A DNA stretch of 64,000 nucleotides from Sporomusa ovata DSM 2662 (GTDB lineage: Bacteria; Bacillota; Negativicutes; Sporomusales; Sporomusaceae): positions 53-64,052 of the forward strand of contig NZ_ASXP01000005.1 of assembly GCF_000445445.1 (NCBI RefSeq), in the 5' to 3' direction. The position numbers were made by a program, and so were the translations under genes. A model generated the notes under the pieces. The model was not told the origin of the DNA, searched no databases, and was given only the letters and a program-made list of their open reading frames with translations. Shown here one piece after another: positions 8,923 to 17,988 of this stretch (the first letter of the stretch is position 1; every line of letters begins with the position of its first letter).

Positions 8923-9909
8923 ATGGCAATCATCAAACCAATGCTCGCCAAAGCTGGTCCGCTGCCTGCCGCCCAAACTGAATATAGCTTTGAAATAAAA
9001 TGGGATGGTATCAGAGTTCTCTTTTATCTGGAAAAAAACAGTTTTACGCTTATGAGCCGCAACCTTAAGGATATTACTCCCCAATACCCGGAACTTGCGG
9101 CGTTGGCGACGGTAGTAGCCAATGATCATTCTGAATTAATCCTCGATGGAGAAATTGTGGCTTTTGATACTGGCGGACGCCCCTCTTTTTCGCTGCTGCA
9201 ACACCGTATGGGGTTAAAAAAGGCGATGGTTATTGCAGAAATGCAAAAAAAGGTTCCGGCAAACTATATCATCTTTGACATCTTGTCTCTCGATCATTCC
9301 CCACTGTTGGAAAAATCGTATACTCAGCGGCGAGCTATATTAGAAAACCTAACTCTCAGCGGTCCTCACTGGCAAACCCCGGCTTACAAAACAGGCGACG
9401 GAAAAGCCATTCTGGCCGCCAGCCGTAAGTTAGGCTTAGAAGGCATTATTGCCAAACGCTTAGACAGCCCTTACCAAGCGGGTAAACGTACCGGAGCCTG
9501 GATCAAAATCAAAAATCAGCGCCGCCAAGAACTAGTCATTGGCGGCTGGATACCCGGCCAGGGTACACGCCAGGGACAAATCGGCGCACTCCTGCTCGGT
9601 TATTATGATAGTACACCTCAGTCAGCTAAAGCCTGTGGTGTACCGCAGCACTTGTTATATGCTGGTAAAGTTGGTACCGGTTTTACCGCGGCCACACTTA
9701 CAACACTCACCAAGTTGCTGGCACCGCTACAAAGAGAAACTAATCCCTTTTCTCACCAACCAACCACTAAAAACGTACACTTTGTCGAACCACTGTTGGT
9801 TGGTGAATTCGAATTTACCGAATGGACCCCTAATCATACCCTCCGTCATCCATCCTTTAAAGGGTTAAGAGATGATAAAGATCCACGCCAAGTTATTCGT
9901 GAAGACTAA
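8923..9909 (+). CDS. ligD: ATP-dependent DNA ligase, LigD ligase-domain type
   Basis: This joins DNA ends in bacterial non-homologous end joining. At 328 residues it carries the adenylation domain, with the nucleophile lysine K26 in EIKWDGIR. Further motifs are LDGEIVAFD (about 71-79), GIIAKR and WIKIK, then an OB-fold domain with the usual LigD-type C-terminus (EWTPNHTLRHPSFKGLR). Only the ligase domain is present; the polymerase is a separate gene in the same operon and no phosphoesterase domain is seen. CGAGG lies upstream of the ATG. Ku begins 19 bases downstream of the stop. Confidence 0.93.
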   Translation: MAIIKPMLAKAGPLPAAQTEYSFEIKWDGIRVLFYLEKNSFTLMSRNLKDITPQYPELAALATVVANDHSELILDGEIVAFDTGGRPSFSLLQHRMGLKKAMVIAEMQKKVPANYIIFDILSLDHSPLLEKSYTQRRAILENLTLSGPHWQTPAYKTGDGKAILAASRKLGLEGIIAKRLDSPYQAGKRTGAWIKIKNQRRQELVIGGWIPGQGTRQGQIGALLLGYYDSTPQSAKACGVPQHLLYAGKVGTGFTAATLTTLTKLLAPLQRETNPFSHQPTTKNVHFVEPLLVGEFEFTEWTPNHTLRHPSFKGLRDDKDPRQVIRED

Positions 9910-9928
9910 GCATTAGGAGGTAATGCCT

Positions 9929-10792
9929 ATGCCCCGACCGATGTGGAGCGGCTCAATCAGTTTTGGTCTTGTCAACATTCCGGTCAAACTGTACAACGCT
10001 GTCAAGAAGAAATCTATCCACTTTAATCAACTGCGCAAATCAGATGGGTGCCGCATTCGCCTAAAAAAAATCTGCCCGTCTGACGGTGCAGAAGTACCTG
10101 CTGACAACATTGTTAAAGGCTACGAAATCTCCCCTGAACAGTATGTAATTGTCACCAGCGAGGAACTTGAGGCCATTCAGCCCCAAAATGCCCGCACAAT
10201 TGCTATTGAAGATTTTGTTAAACTGGAGCAGATTGACCCGCTATACTACAATAGCTGCTATTATCTCACTCCAGATAAAGGAGCAGGTAAAGCCTATTTC
10301 TTATTGCTGGCAGCTATGCAAAATACCGGGAAAGTCGCTATCGCCAGGGTAGTTATGCGCAATAAAGAATATCTTACCGCCATCCGTCCTACGGGAAAAG
10401 CGCTGGCACTTTCAACTATGCACTTTGCTGACGAAGTCATTGCCGCAGCTGAGTTAGAAGAGCTGCCAACAGAAGTGGCAGAACCCAACAAGAAAGAACT
10501 GGCCATGGCTGAACAATTGATCGAGTCCCTCGCTACGGGATTTGAACCAGGCAAATACCATGACCAGTATTATCAGCAGGTTATGGATATGCTCGAGAAA
10601 AAGGCGGAAGGGCAAACAATCATTAGCCAACCGGAAGTCAAGGAAGGCGGCAAAGTAATTGACTTGATGGCAGCTCTTGAAGCCAGCATCTCGGCCATAA
10701 AGGGCAAAAGCGACAGCAGTAAAGCTAAAAAGCAAGGTATCACTGAAAAAGCACCGGCACCTGCAAAAAGGAAAAAAGCCAGTGCCCAATGA
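9929..10792 (+). CDS. ku: Non-homologous end-joining protein Ku
   Basis: A bacterial Ku homodimer ring protein that binds double-strand ends and recruits the ligase. It begins MPRPMWSGSISFGLVNIPVKLY, the classical start of bacterial Ku, and is 287 residues long with a lysine-rich tail (about 255-287) likely to contact DNA. AGGAGG at 9915-9920 favours the ATG at 9929 over the one at 9923. The gene sits between ligase and polymerase and overlaps the polymerase start by 11 bases. Confidence 0.95.
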   Translation: MPRPMWSGSISFGLVNIPVKLYNAVKKKSIHFNQLRKSDGCRIRLKKICPSDGAEVPADNIVKGYEISPEQYVIVTSEELEAIQPQNARTIAIEDFVKLEQIDPLYYNSCYYLTPDKGAGKAYFLLLAAMQNTGKVAIARVVMRNKEYLTAIRPTGKALALSTMHFADEVIAAAELEELPTEVAEPNKKELAMAEQLIESLATGFEPGKYHDQYYQQVMDMLEKKAEGQTIISQPEVKEGGKVIDLMAALEASISAIKGKSDSSKAKKQGITEKAPAPAKRKKASAQ

Positions 10793-11705
10793 CAGCAAAC
10801 TCAAAACAACCCTTGAAGTAGCGGGACGTAAACTAAAAGTCAGCAACCTTGCTAAAATATTTTATTCTGCTACAGGCTTTACTAAAGGAGAAATGCTTGA
10901 CTACTACATCCGTATTGCGCCGCTCATCCTCCCCCACCTTGCCAACAGACCACTGACTATGAAACGATACCCCAACGGTGCACAAGGCAAGTTTTTCTAC
11001 CAAAAGCAATGTCCTGCCCCTCATCCTGATTGGATCAAGACCATTCCCATCTGGAGCAGCAGTAATAATCGCACGATCAACTTTTGTAACGCCACTGATT
11101 TACCAACCTTAGTATGGGCGGCCAACCTGGCAGCGCTTGAACTACATACCTCCCTGTCAGTGAGTCCCAAAGTAAGCCAGCCTTCCTTATTAGTCTTTGA
11201 TCTCGATCCAGGTCCGCCGGCTACTATTGTGGACTGCGCCCAAGTTGGCCTGCTTTTAAAAGATTATTTTGATAAGCATAGGCTGCAAAGTTTCCCCAAA
11301 ACCTCAGGCTCCAAAGGCCTACAGATATATATACCCCTCAATACACCGGCAAGCTATGACCTGACCAAAAGCTTTGCCCGCATACTCGCAACCCGTTTTC
11401 AGGAAAAATATCCTAACCTGATTGTTGCCAATATGAAGAAAGTACTGCGTACAGGCAAAGTCTTTATTGATTGGAGTCAAAATGACGAGCACAAAACAAC
11501 TGTTTGTGTCTATTCACTCCGTGCCAGACAGCGCCCCACTATTTCTACCCCCGTAACCTGGGAAGAAGTTCTCGTCGCCCACAAACAAAAAAATCCTGAT
11601 TTACTAAGCTTTGAAGCCTCTCAGGTATTAGATCGAACTGACAAACTAGGCGATTTATTTGCCCCAGTGCTTACTCTCAAACAAAAACTGCCAGTTATCC
11701 AGTGA
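10782..11705 (+). CDS. ligD: LigD-type polymerase/primase domain protein
   Basis: An archaeo-eukaryotic-primase-type polymerase that fills gaps at joined ends. At 307 residues it is only the polymerase domain. The metal-binding DxD is D140-x-D142 (FDLDPGP) and the third aspartate is D230 (FIDWSQN). A GTG start lies within the end of ku and follows AAGGAAAA, so translation is coupled. The separate ligase, Ku and polymerase genes form one operon, whereas B. subtilis LigD fuses ligase and polymerase. Confidence 0.92.
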   Translation: MPNDSKLKTTLEVAGRKLKVSNLAKIFYSATGFTKGEMLDYYIRIAPLILPHLANRPLTMKRYPNGAQGKFFYQKQCPAPHPDWIKTIPIWSSSNNRTINFCNATDLPTLVWAANLAALELHTSLSVSPKVSQPSLLVFDLDPGPPATIVDCAQVGLLLKDYFDKHRLQSFPKTSGSKGLQIYIPLNTPASYDLTKSFARILATRFQEKYPNLIVANMKKVLRTGKVFIDWSQNDEHKTTVCVYSLRARQRPTISTPVTWEEVLVAHKQKNPDLLSFEASQVLDRTDKLGDLFAPVLTLKQKLPVIQ

Positions 11706-11711
11706 ACCATA

Positions 11712-11758
11712 GAGAAAAGGCCGCCGTCCCTGCGAGTGGTAAACGGCGGTCTTTTAAT
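11712..11758. terminator. Bidirectional terminator between end-joining operon and pckA
   Basis: CCGCCGT (11721-11727) pairs with ACGGCGG (11743-11749). T-rich tracts on both sides serve the convergent genes ending at 11705 and 11758. Confidence 0.8.
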
Positions 11759-13293
11759 TAACCCTTAGGCCCGGCAGCAATAATTTTTTCAGAAACGTTT
11801 GGGGTAAAGCGGCTGAAGTTTTTAATAAACAACCGGGCAAGTTCCTGAGCTTTTCGTTCATAGGCGGCTTTATCATTCCAGGTATTATGAGGCATCAGCA
11901 ATTCAGCCGGTACACCCGGGCAGCTTTCTGGAACATAAACGTTAAAAATCGGATCCAGTTGGTAAGCTGCCTCTGCCAACTGCCCTTCAATGGCTGCTGT
12001 CACCATAGCTCTGGTATAAGATAGCTTCATACGGCTGCCAACACCATAAGGACCACCTGACCAACCTGTATTAATTAAGAATACATTGGTTTGATGGTAC
12101 TTAAGTTTTTCTCCCAAAAGTTCCGCATATTTGTGGGCTGACAACGGCAAAAAAGGTGCACCAAAACAAGTAGAAAACGTAGCCTGAGGTTCGGTAATAC
12201 CGCGTTCGGTACCAGCAAGCTTACTGGTGTAACCTGATAAGAAATGATACATGGCTTGTTCCGTATTCAGTTTGGCAATAGGCGGTAACACACCAAAGGC
12301 ATCGGCTGTCAAAAATATAATGGTTTGTGGATGCCCAGCCATACCGGAAATCAGGGCATTCGGGATATAATCCACAGGATAGGCAACCCTAGTATTTTCC
12401 GTGATTGAGCCGTCAGTGAAATCAGGTCGACGGGTTACCGGATCAATAACCACATTTTCTAATACGGCACCAAACCGGATGGCTTCCCAAATCTGCGGTT
12501 CAGTCTCATAGGTAAGACCAATACACTTGGCATAGCAGCCACCCTCAATATTGAAAATGCCCTTATCATCCCAGCCATGCTCATCATCGCCAATCAATTG
12601 ACGGGCCGGATCGGCCGATAAGGTGGTTTTTCCTGTGCCGCTTAGCCCAAAGAATAAAGCGGTATCCCCGCTAGCGCCAACATTTGCCGAACAGTGCATT
12701 GATAAAATGTTTTGTTCCGGCAAAATATAGTTCATAACAGTAAAGATTGATTTTTTCATTTCACCGGCATAATGAGTACCGCCAATAAGTACCAATCGCT
12801 TGGCAAAATTGAGAACGATAAAGGCTTCAGAGGCAGTACCATCAACAGCAGGATCTGCCTTGAAATTTGGCAGACAAATCACTTTATAATCGTAGTCTGC
12901 TTCTGATTGTATTATTTCCGGGCAAATAAATAATTGATGCACAAATAGATTCTGCCAGGCAAATTCATTGATAAACTGAACACGAATACGATTTTCCGGA
13001 TCAGCGCCCGCAAAACCGTTAAAAATAAAAATATCATGGTTTTGAATATATGCCTGCATCTTACTATATAGCTGAGTAAAATTATCCATTGCAAGTGGCT
13101 TCGTTTCACCCCACGCAATCTTGTCATGCACATCTGGCGAGTTAACAATAAACTTGTCATTAGGTGAGCGGCCTGTGTATTTACCAGTGGTAACCTGCAA
13201 CGCTCCACTAGTGGTCAGTTGCCCTTCTTGCCTCCGAATGGCAGCTTCTACCAACTGCGCGGGACTTAAATCACGATATACATTCCCACTCAT
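11758..13293 (-). CDS. pckA: Phosphoenolpyruvate carboxykinase (ATP)
   Basis: Interconverts oxaloacetate plus ATP with PEP, CO2 and ADP, the gluconeogenic step. At 511 residues it has the kinase P-loop GLSGTGKTT at about 216-224, followed by the metal-binding DDEHGW and NIEGGCYAK blocks diagnostic of the ATP-dependent family. A GAGG-type site precedes the ATG. The stop is 29 bases downstream of the threonine synthase gene's end, so it is probably the last gene of a four-gene transcript that ends at the terminator at 11712-11758. Confidence 0.96.
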   Translation of the reverse strand: MSGNVYRDLSPAQLVEAAIRRQEGQLTTSGALQVTTGKYTGRSPNDKFIVNSPDVHDKIAWGETKPLAMDNFTQLYSKMQAYIQNHDIFIFNGFAGADPENRIRVQFINEFAWQNLFVHQLFICPEIIQSEADYDYKVICLPNFKADPAVDGTASEAFIVLNFAKRLVLIGGTHYAGEMKKSIFTVMNYILPEQNILSMHCSANVGASGDTALFFGLSGTGKTTLSADPARQLIGDDEHGWDDKGIFNIEGGCYAKCIGLTYETEPQIWEAIRFGAVLENVVIDPVTRRPDFTDGSITENTRVAYPVDYIPNALISGMAGHPQTIIFLTADAFGVLPPIAKLNTEQAMYHFLSGYTSKLAGTERGITEPQATFSTCFGAPFLPLSAHKYAELLGEKLKYHQTNVFLINTGWSGGPYGVGSRMKLSYTRAMVTAAIEGQLAEAAYQLDPIFNVYVPESCPGVPAELLMPHNTWNDKAAYERKAQELARLFIKNFSRFTPNVSEKIIAAGPKG

Positions 13294-13322
13294 GTCCTCG
13301 CCTCCCCCTATACTATATTAAA

Positions 13323-14822
13323 TTATCTTATATTCAATGCTGCTTTTACCACCATAGGCATATCCTGTTTACCGCATACAGCCGTATGACGGACAGCCTT
13401 GTGCTCAAGCTCAGCAAGTGCTGCCGGCACCGGTCTATCAATGATCTGGGACAACTGCTTTAAAACGGCAAACTCAGACTTATCGGTAACGCGCTCCGCT
13501 CCGACTAATGCGTTTAGCACAGTTTGATTAAATTTAAACGGACTAGCGGTAGAAACAATAATATTCAAAGTAGTATCGCCCGTCTGCTGGCGATAGGTTT
13601 CGGCAACCTGCCAGGCCACTGCCGTATGCGGATCAAGTGCATAGCCAAACTCTTTATGAACCCGGCCAATGGTAATTGCTGTCTGAACATCATCGACCCA
13701 GCCTGCCGGAAACACCTCTTTAATAACAGCTAGGTACTCATCACCAATGCGATATTCCCCGGTGGTATTGAGTTCTTCCATCCACTGGTTGACTTGCCTG
13801 GAATTCTGATTGGTAACTTGGTACAGCAGCCGTTCCAAATTACTTGAAATCAAAATATCCATCGAAGGTGAGTACGTTTTATAGAATTGCCGGTTACGAC
13901 TATATACACCGGTTGTAAGGAAATCAGTCAATACATTATTACTATTTGAGGCACAAATCAGCTTGTTGATGGGCAATCCCATCAGCTTAGCATAATAGCC
14001 TGCCAAAATATTACCAAAATTTCCCGTAGGGACAACAAAGTTCACATTATCGCCTTGCGTTATCTGCTGATTTTGCACCAAATCGGCATAGGCACTGAAA
14101 TAATACACGATTTGCGGCACTAACCGGCCCCAGTTAATAGAATTAGCTGACGACAACTTAAACCCGTCATGGGCAAGTTCAGCGTTAAAACTATTGTCGC
14201 TAAAAATACGTTTTACACCTGTCTGAGCATCATCGAAGTTGCCTTTCACCGCAAATACTTTAAGATTTTCCCCTTCCTGCGTAACCATCTGCAGGCGTTG
14301 AATCTGACTTACCCCCTCTTCCGGATAAAAAACCATGACCTGGGTTTGTTCCACATCCTTAAACCCTTCCAGAGCGGCTTTACCCGTATCCCCGGAGGTA
14401 GCAACAAGAATAACAATTTGGGCCTGCTCGCCAATTTTCTTGAGCGCACCAGACAGCAGTCTGGGTAATAGTTGAAGTGCCATATCTTTAAACGCGCTAG
14501 TCGGACCATGCCATAATTCTAATGCAAACGTCCTATCATTAACCTTGACAACAGGTGCCACTGCCGGGCTGCTAAACTTACCGCCGCCGTAAGCGCCAGC
14601 TACACAGCTTTTTAATTCTTCCTCTGTATAATCAGTCAAAAATAACTGCAATATAGCAGCTGCCCGTTCTTGATAACTAAGCGATTGTAATCTTACTATA
14701 AACGGCTCATCTATAAACGGAATAGCTTCCGGAACAAACAAACCACCATCAGGGGCTATCCCCTGCGCAATGGCCTGAGCTGCCGTCAAACGATCAACCT
14801 GGCCGCGTGTGCTAAGATACAT
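13323..14822 (-). CDS. thrC: Threonine synthase
   Basis: A PLP enzyme converting O-phosphohomoserine to threonine. The 499-residue length fits the class with an extended N-terminal domain (MYLSTRGQ...AIAQGIAPDGGLFVPE). The PLP lysine is K112 in TSAFKDMAL, and the phosphate-binding PTGNFGNILAGYYAK block is present. It lies between the B3/B4 gene and pckA with gaps of about 30 bases, indicating an operon. Confidence 0.95.
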   Translation of the reverse strand: MYLSTRGQVDRLTAAQAIAQGIAPDGGLFVPEAIPFIDEPFIVRLQSLSYQERAAAILQLFLTDYTEEELKSCVAGAYGGGKFSSPAVAPVVKVNDRTFALELWHGPTSAFKDMALQLLPRLLSGALKKIGEQAQIVILVATSGDTGKAALEGFKDVEQTQVMVFYPEEGVSQIQRLQMVTQEGENLKVFAVKGNFDDAQTGVKRIFSDNSFNAELAHDGFKLSSANSINWGRLVPQIVYYFSAYADLVQNQQITQGDNVNFVVPTGNFGNILAGYYAKLMGLPINKLICASNSNNVLTDFLTTGVYSRNRQFYKTYSPSMDILISSNLERLLYQVTNQNSRQVNQWMEELNTTGEYRIGDEYLAVIKEVFPAGWVDDVQTAITIGRVHKEFGYALDPHTAVAWQVAETYRQQTGDTTLNIIVSTASPFKFNQTVLNALVGAERVTDKSEFAVLKQLSQIIDRPVPAALAELEHKAVRHTAVCGKQDMPMVVKAALNIR

Positions 14823-14857
14823 ACAAAGTCTCCTCCCAATAAAAGCAATATTTATAA

Positions 14858-15532
14858 TTATTCTTTAGCATTAACAATATGCTTCCCTGTTACAGTCCCG
14901 CCATTATAACAAACAAACATGTCAGCTGCAAAATCAAGTACATTATTCAATTCAGCGGTACTGACACTTTCATCAGCGTAAACAACAGCTAACAGTTTAC
15001 GCGTCGCTAAAGTAACTGCCGTCCGCCGTGAATCTGCGGTAGGATTACCAAATACGCCAAGGCTGTCTGTTAAAAATGGTTTATCATCAGTGGAAACAGT
15101 TTTACCGGCAATGCTGGTATAATACCCCTCTGTTGCCAGCCTGTAACTGCAATCGCCTACAATCTGCTCTAAATCATAAAGCCCAAATGGCAATAAAAAT
15201 TTGATAGAACAATAGTTGTTGACATCTACCGCGCTATTTACATAATACAAGTTTTTTTTCTGCAATACACGTCTCACCAACGCTTCTGATGCGGGTCGAT
15301 AACGTGACGGATCAAAGTGCAATTTTTTGTACATATTACGTACTGCCAAAATCCGGGGAAGCTTTGGCAGTAGATCCATATTATATGCTTGACCGACTTC
15401 TATTTGCAGCCTGTTAAATTCCTGGCTTAAGGCCGGCGGCGTACCCTTGACAACAACATCATTAATAGTCAAATATCCTAAGCGGCAATTAGGTACAACC
15501 TGACTAATACTTTCTTGAATCGTAATTTTCAT
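14858..15532 (-). CDS. B3/B4 domain protein, probable tRNA-editing relative
   Basis: This 224-residue protein matches stand-alone B3/B4 domains, related to the editing domain of phenylalanyl-tRNA synthetase beta. Such proteins are thought to clear misacylated tRNA or bind amino-acid-like ligands; the substrate here is unknown. Its upstream neighbour is a YbaK-type deacylase and its downstream neighbour is threonine synthase, so an amino-acid-quality role is a reasonable inference. GGAGG precedes the ATG. Confidence 0.8.
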   Translation of the reverse strand: MKITIQESISQVVPNCRLGYLTINDVVVKGTPPALSQEFNRLQIEVGQAYNMDLLPKLPRILAVRNMYKKLHFDPSRYRPASEALVRRVLQKKNLYYVNSAVDVNNYCSIKFLLPFGLYDLEQIVGDCSYRLATEGYYTSIAGKTVSTDDKPFLTDSLGVFGNPTADSRRTAVTLATRKLLAVVYADESVSTAELNNVLDFAADMFVCYNGGTVTGKHIVNAKE

Positions 15533-15565
15533 AATAAAAACAAACTCCTCCTGGATAGTTAGCTA

Positions 15566-16045
15566 TTAATTATTACTACCGCGAGTAATTGAACAAACCT
15601 GAGCATTTACAGCCTGCACCAAGTGTTCAGGCGAAAGAATAATCTGACAGCCTCGTATACCTGCACTAACAGCAATTACTTGCCATTTTGCTGCACTTTT
15701 ATCTAAAAAAACCGGATAGCGCTTTTTGGGTCCCAGCGGTGAAACGCCGCCGCGAATGTACCCCGTAAGCGGCTGAACCTCTTTTAGCGATACCATTTCT
15801 ACTTTCTTGTTGCCACTGGCGGCTGCCAAAAATTTAAGATCAAGTTCGGCGGCTCCAGGAATGCAGGCCATAATAACTCCCGTTTTATCGCCTCTCAATA
15901 CCAAGGTTTTAAAAATCTGTTCATCCGGCATCCCTACTTTTTCGGCCACATTTTTTGCACTCAAATCTGTTTCATCAACCTCATATTCACGCAATTCATA
16001 GGCAAATTGAAGACCATCCAATATTCGGGCAGCATTTGTTTTCAT
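15566..16045 (-). CDS. ybaK: YbaK/EbsC-type aminoacyl-tRNA deacylase
   Basis: A 159-residue single-domain protein with the YbaK fold. FKTLVLRGDKTGVIMACIPG and GGVSPLGPKKRYPVFLD are typical of Cys-tRNA(Pro) deacylases, which hydrolyse cysteine mischarged on tRNA(Pro). It is the first gene of the run ybaK, B3/B4, thrC, pckA, all on the minus strand with gaps of roughly 30-35 bases. Confidence 0.88.
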   Translation of the reverse strand: MKTNAARILDGLQFAYELREYEVDETDLSAKNVAEKVGMPDEQIFKTLVLRGDKTGVIMACIPGAAELDLKFLAAASGNKKVEMVSLKEVQPLTGYIRGGVSPLGPKKRYPVFLDKSAAKWQVIAVSAGIRGCQIILSPEHLVQAVNAQVCSITRGSNN

Positions 16046-16205
16046 AGCACTATACGTTCTCCTCTACTTATCTAACTCTATAATCATACTATACTATTAA
16101 CAAGCATTCTATATATTTTTTCACAGTATATTATTGATTCCTCTATTTGTCAATAAAGTGAGATTGCTTCGGGTGGAGGGTTACTCCATTGAAGTTTTGA
16201 CAAAC

Positions 16206-16265
16206 TTATCCGGTGATCAAGATGTTCTACGACTCCGCTTGTAGAACACCTTGATCATCGGATAA
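16206..16265. repeat. Long inverted repeat, 24-base arms
   Basis: The left arm (16207-16230, starting TATCCGGTGATC) and right arm (16241-16264, ending GATCATCGGATA) are complementary except for two or three positions, around a 10-base loop. It lies between the ybaK promoter side and the ACT-like gene's terminator. There is no adjacent T-run, so it is not a classical terminator. Confidence 0.7.
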
Positions 16266-16266
16266 A

Positions 16267-16300
16267 GAGATACAGGCGCGGTAAGCCGCGCCTGTATCCG
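16267..16300 (-). terminator. Terminator-like hairpin after the ACT-like gene
   Basis: GATACAGGCGCGG (16269-16281) pairs perfectly with CCGCGCCTGTATC (16286-16298) and begins right at the stop codon of the minus-strand gene. The following TCTTTATCC is only mildly T-rich. Confidence 0.65.
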
Positions 16301-16558
16301 CTAATCAAGATTCATATATTTTACTTTTACACTAGGTATTTGCTGCAGTTCTTGTTCTAGCTGCTTTACCGGCACCTCCTCACCACACAACTGTAGTAAA
16401 ATAATGCCACTGTTGGTACAAGAATTTACAGCCGCATCATGAAGCCCTAACCGCACCCGAATATGGCAGCCATAGCTGGTAAGTACATCCTGAACCTTTA
16501 CCGCTGTTTCCACACGATTGTCTTGAATAATAGCCATAATTGTCGAGCAGTCAGCCAT
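16301..16558 (-). CDS. Small ACT-like regulator, TM1266 family
   Basis: This 85-residue protein starts MADCSTIMAIIQDNRVETAV and has the alternating beta-alpha pattern of the TM1266 or 'iron-only hydrogenase system regulator' family. The protein encoded upstream of hydG (32046-32312) shows the same pattern: an initial strand, a helix following VQDVL/INDIL, then a GIILL/VISIV strand. An upstream GTG overlaps the GGAGGTG ribosome site, so the ATG at 16558 is the likely start. No hydrogenase gene is next to it, so its partner is unknown. Confidence 0.65.
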   Translation of the reverse strand: MADCSTIMAIIQDNRVETAVKVQDVLTSYGCHIRVRLGLHDAAVNSCTNSGIILLQLCGEEVPVKQLEQELQQIPSVKVKYMNLD

Positions 16559-16681
16559 TATAAACAACACCTCCTATTATATTATTTATATACATTTTAT
16601 CATAAATTATAATAATTCCTGCTTATAATTTGCTATAATCAGAAATTTTCCAACATAGCTCCTCCCCATACTTAAAGGATT

Positions 16682-16711
16682 TTGACAAATTTTGTTGAAT
16701 AACACTATTGC
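16682..16711 (+). promoter_or_regulatory. Possible promoter of the HD-GYP gene
   Basis: TTGACA (16682-16687), 18 bases, TATTGC (16706-16711). The -35 is perfect and the -10 is weak. The ATG is 43 bases further on. Confidence 0.4.
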
Positions 16712-16753
16712 ACTCCTATATATAGTACGTTAATTCTTATACTGTGAGGATTT

Positions 16754-17827
16754 ATGAGCGAAACAGCCGAAAACCGTAAAATAATCCAGCAGCCTTTTGA
16801 GTATCTTGTCCCCGGAATGCAGTTGTCCCGTGATGTCTGCTCCACTGATGGAAAAGTGCTAGTTAGTGAAAACAGTATTCTTACTCAAAGCACAATTCAA
16901 AAATTAAGCAATTGGCAAATACCCAGTATTTCCGTCTACACTGAGGTAACCACCCTTAACCCCCTGCTTGATCCAAAGTTGCAAAAATTTCTCAATACAT
17001 ATAATCAATCGGTTTCCGTTGTCCAACAGGCTTTTAACGATATCAGAGCTATCCAGGAAATTCCTCTCGACGCCTTTACTGTCACTGCTAATGAACTTGC
17101 CACCGGTGTTGTCGAAACAGGCAATGTAATTGACCGCTTATACAATTTACCGCCTTGTGATGACTATACTATCTACCATAGCGTCAATGTCAGTGCCATC
17201 TCTGCCCTTATTGCCACTTGGCTCAACTATCCGCCAGATTCCGTTAATGCCATCTCTTTGGCCGGGTTATTGCATGATGTCGGCAAATCACGCTTACCTT
17301 TGGAGCTACTACATAAACCTAACCGGCTTCCACCGGACTCCTATGAACAATATATGAAACATGTTGCTCTCGGCTATCATCTGGTAAGTAAAAATTCTGC
17401 GATCTCACCCAGTATTACTGCAGCTGTTTTCCAGCATCATGAACGGCGGGATGGCAGCGGTTACCCTGGCGGTATTACTGACTACTACATCCATCCCTAT
17501 GCCAAGATTGTGGCCGTGGCAGATTTATATGATGAAGGGATGACAATCAACTGCGAGAATCCACAGTCAAAATTAAGTCCCTATTTTAGCCTGCAGAAAC
17601 TGCGCGATGAGGTTTACCGGCTAGACCCCAAAATCTGCATAACCTTTACTGATAATATGACGAATTTTTTGTCAGGCAACCGGGTAATACTCACAGACGG
17701 ACGCCAGGGCCGCGTGGTCTATATAAATAAATATCAGCCTGCACGCTCGATGGTTCAATTAGATAATGGAATAGTCCTTGATTTATCCGAACAGAATGAT
17801 ATTACTATTCATTATATAGTGCGTTAG
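16754..17827 (+). CDS. HD-GYP domain protein, probable c-di-GMP phosphodiesterase
   Basis: This 357-residue soluble protein has an N-terminal region (about 15-65) typical of proteins with a DUF3391-like lead. The HD-GYP domain contains HD at 174-175 (LLHDVGK), H203, HHE at 228-230, GYPGG at 236-240 and the final D257 (VADLYD). These are the metal ligands needed to hydrolyse c-di-GMP. A C-terminal extension after 300 forms a small beta domain. No receiver domain or membrane segment is seen. A terminator follows directly. Confidence 0.88.
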   Translation: MSETAENRKIIQQPFEYLVPGMQLSRDVCSTDGKVLVSENSILTQSTIQKLSNWQIPSISVYTEVTTLNPLLDPKLQKFLNTYNQSVSVVQQAFNDIRAIQEIPLDAFTVTANELATGVVETGNVIDRLYNLPPCDDYTIYHSVNVSAISALIATWLNYPPDSVNAISLAGLLHDVGKSRLPLELLHKPNRLPPDSYEQYMKHVALGYHLVSKNSAISPSITAAVFQHHERRDGSGYPGGITDYYIHPYAKIVAVADLYDEGMTINCENPQSKLSPYFSLQKLRDEVYRLDPKICITFTDNMTNFLSGNRVILTDGRQGRVVYINKYQPARSMVQLDNGIVLDLSEQNDITIHYIVR

Positions 17828-17830
17828 ACC

Positions 17831-17857
17831 AAACCGCCCCCCTTAGGCGGTTTATTT
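17831..17857 (+). terminator. Terminator of the HD-GYP gene
   Basis: AAACCGCC and GGCGGTTT form an 8-bp stem around CCCCTTA, followed by ATTTAAT, just after the stop at 17827. Confidence 0.8.
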
Positions 17858-17988
17858 AATAATTATTAATCAATCTGTTTAACATAGTTACAAATAATAT
17901 AGTCAAAGTAGTAATTTTTAGAAGGACAAGTGCATTCGGGCAGCGAAAAAATACTACACGTCATATGTACGATAGAGGTGAATAGTTT

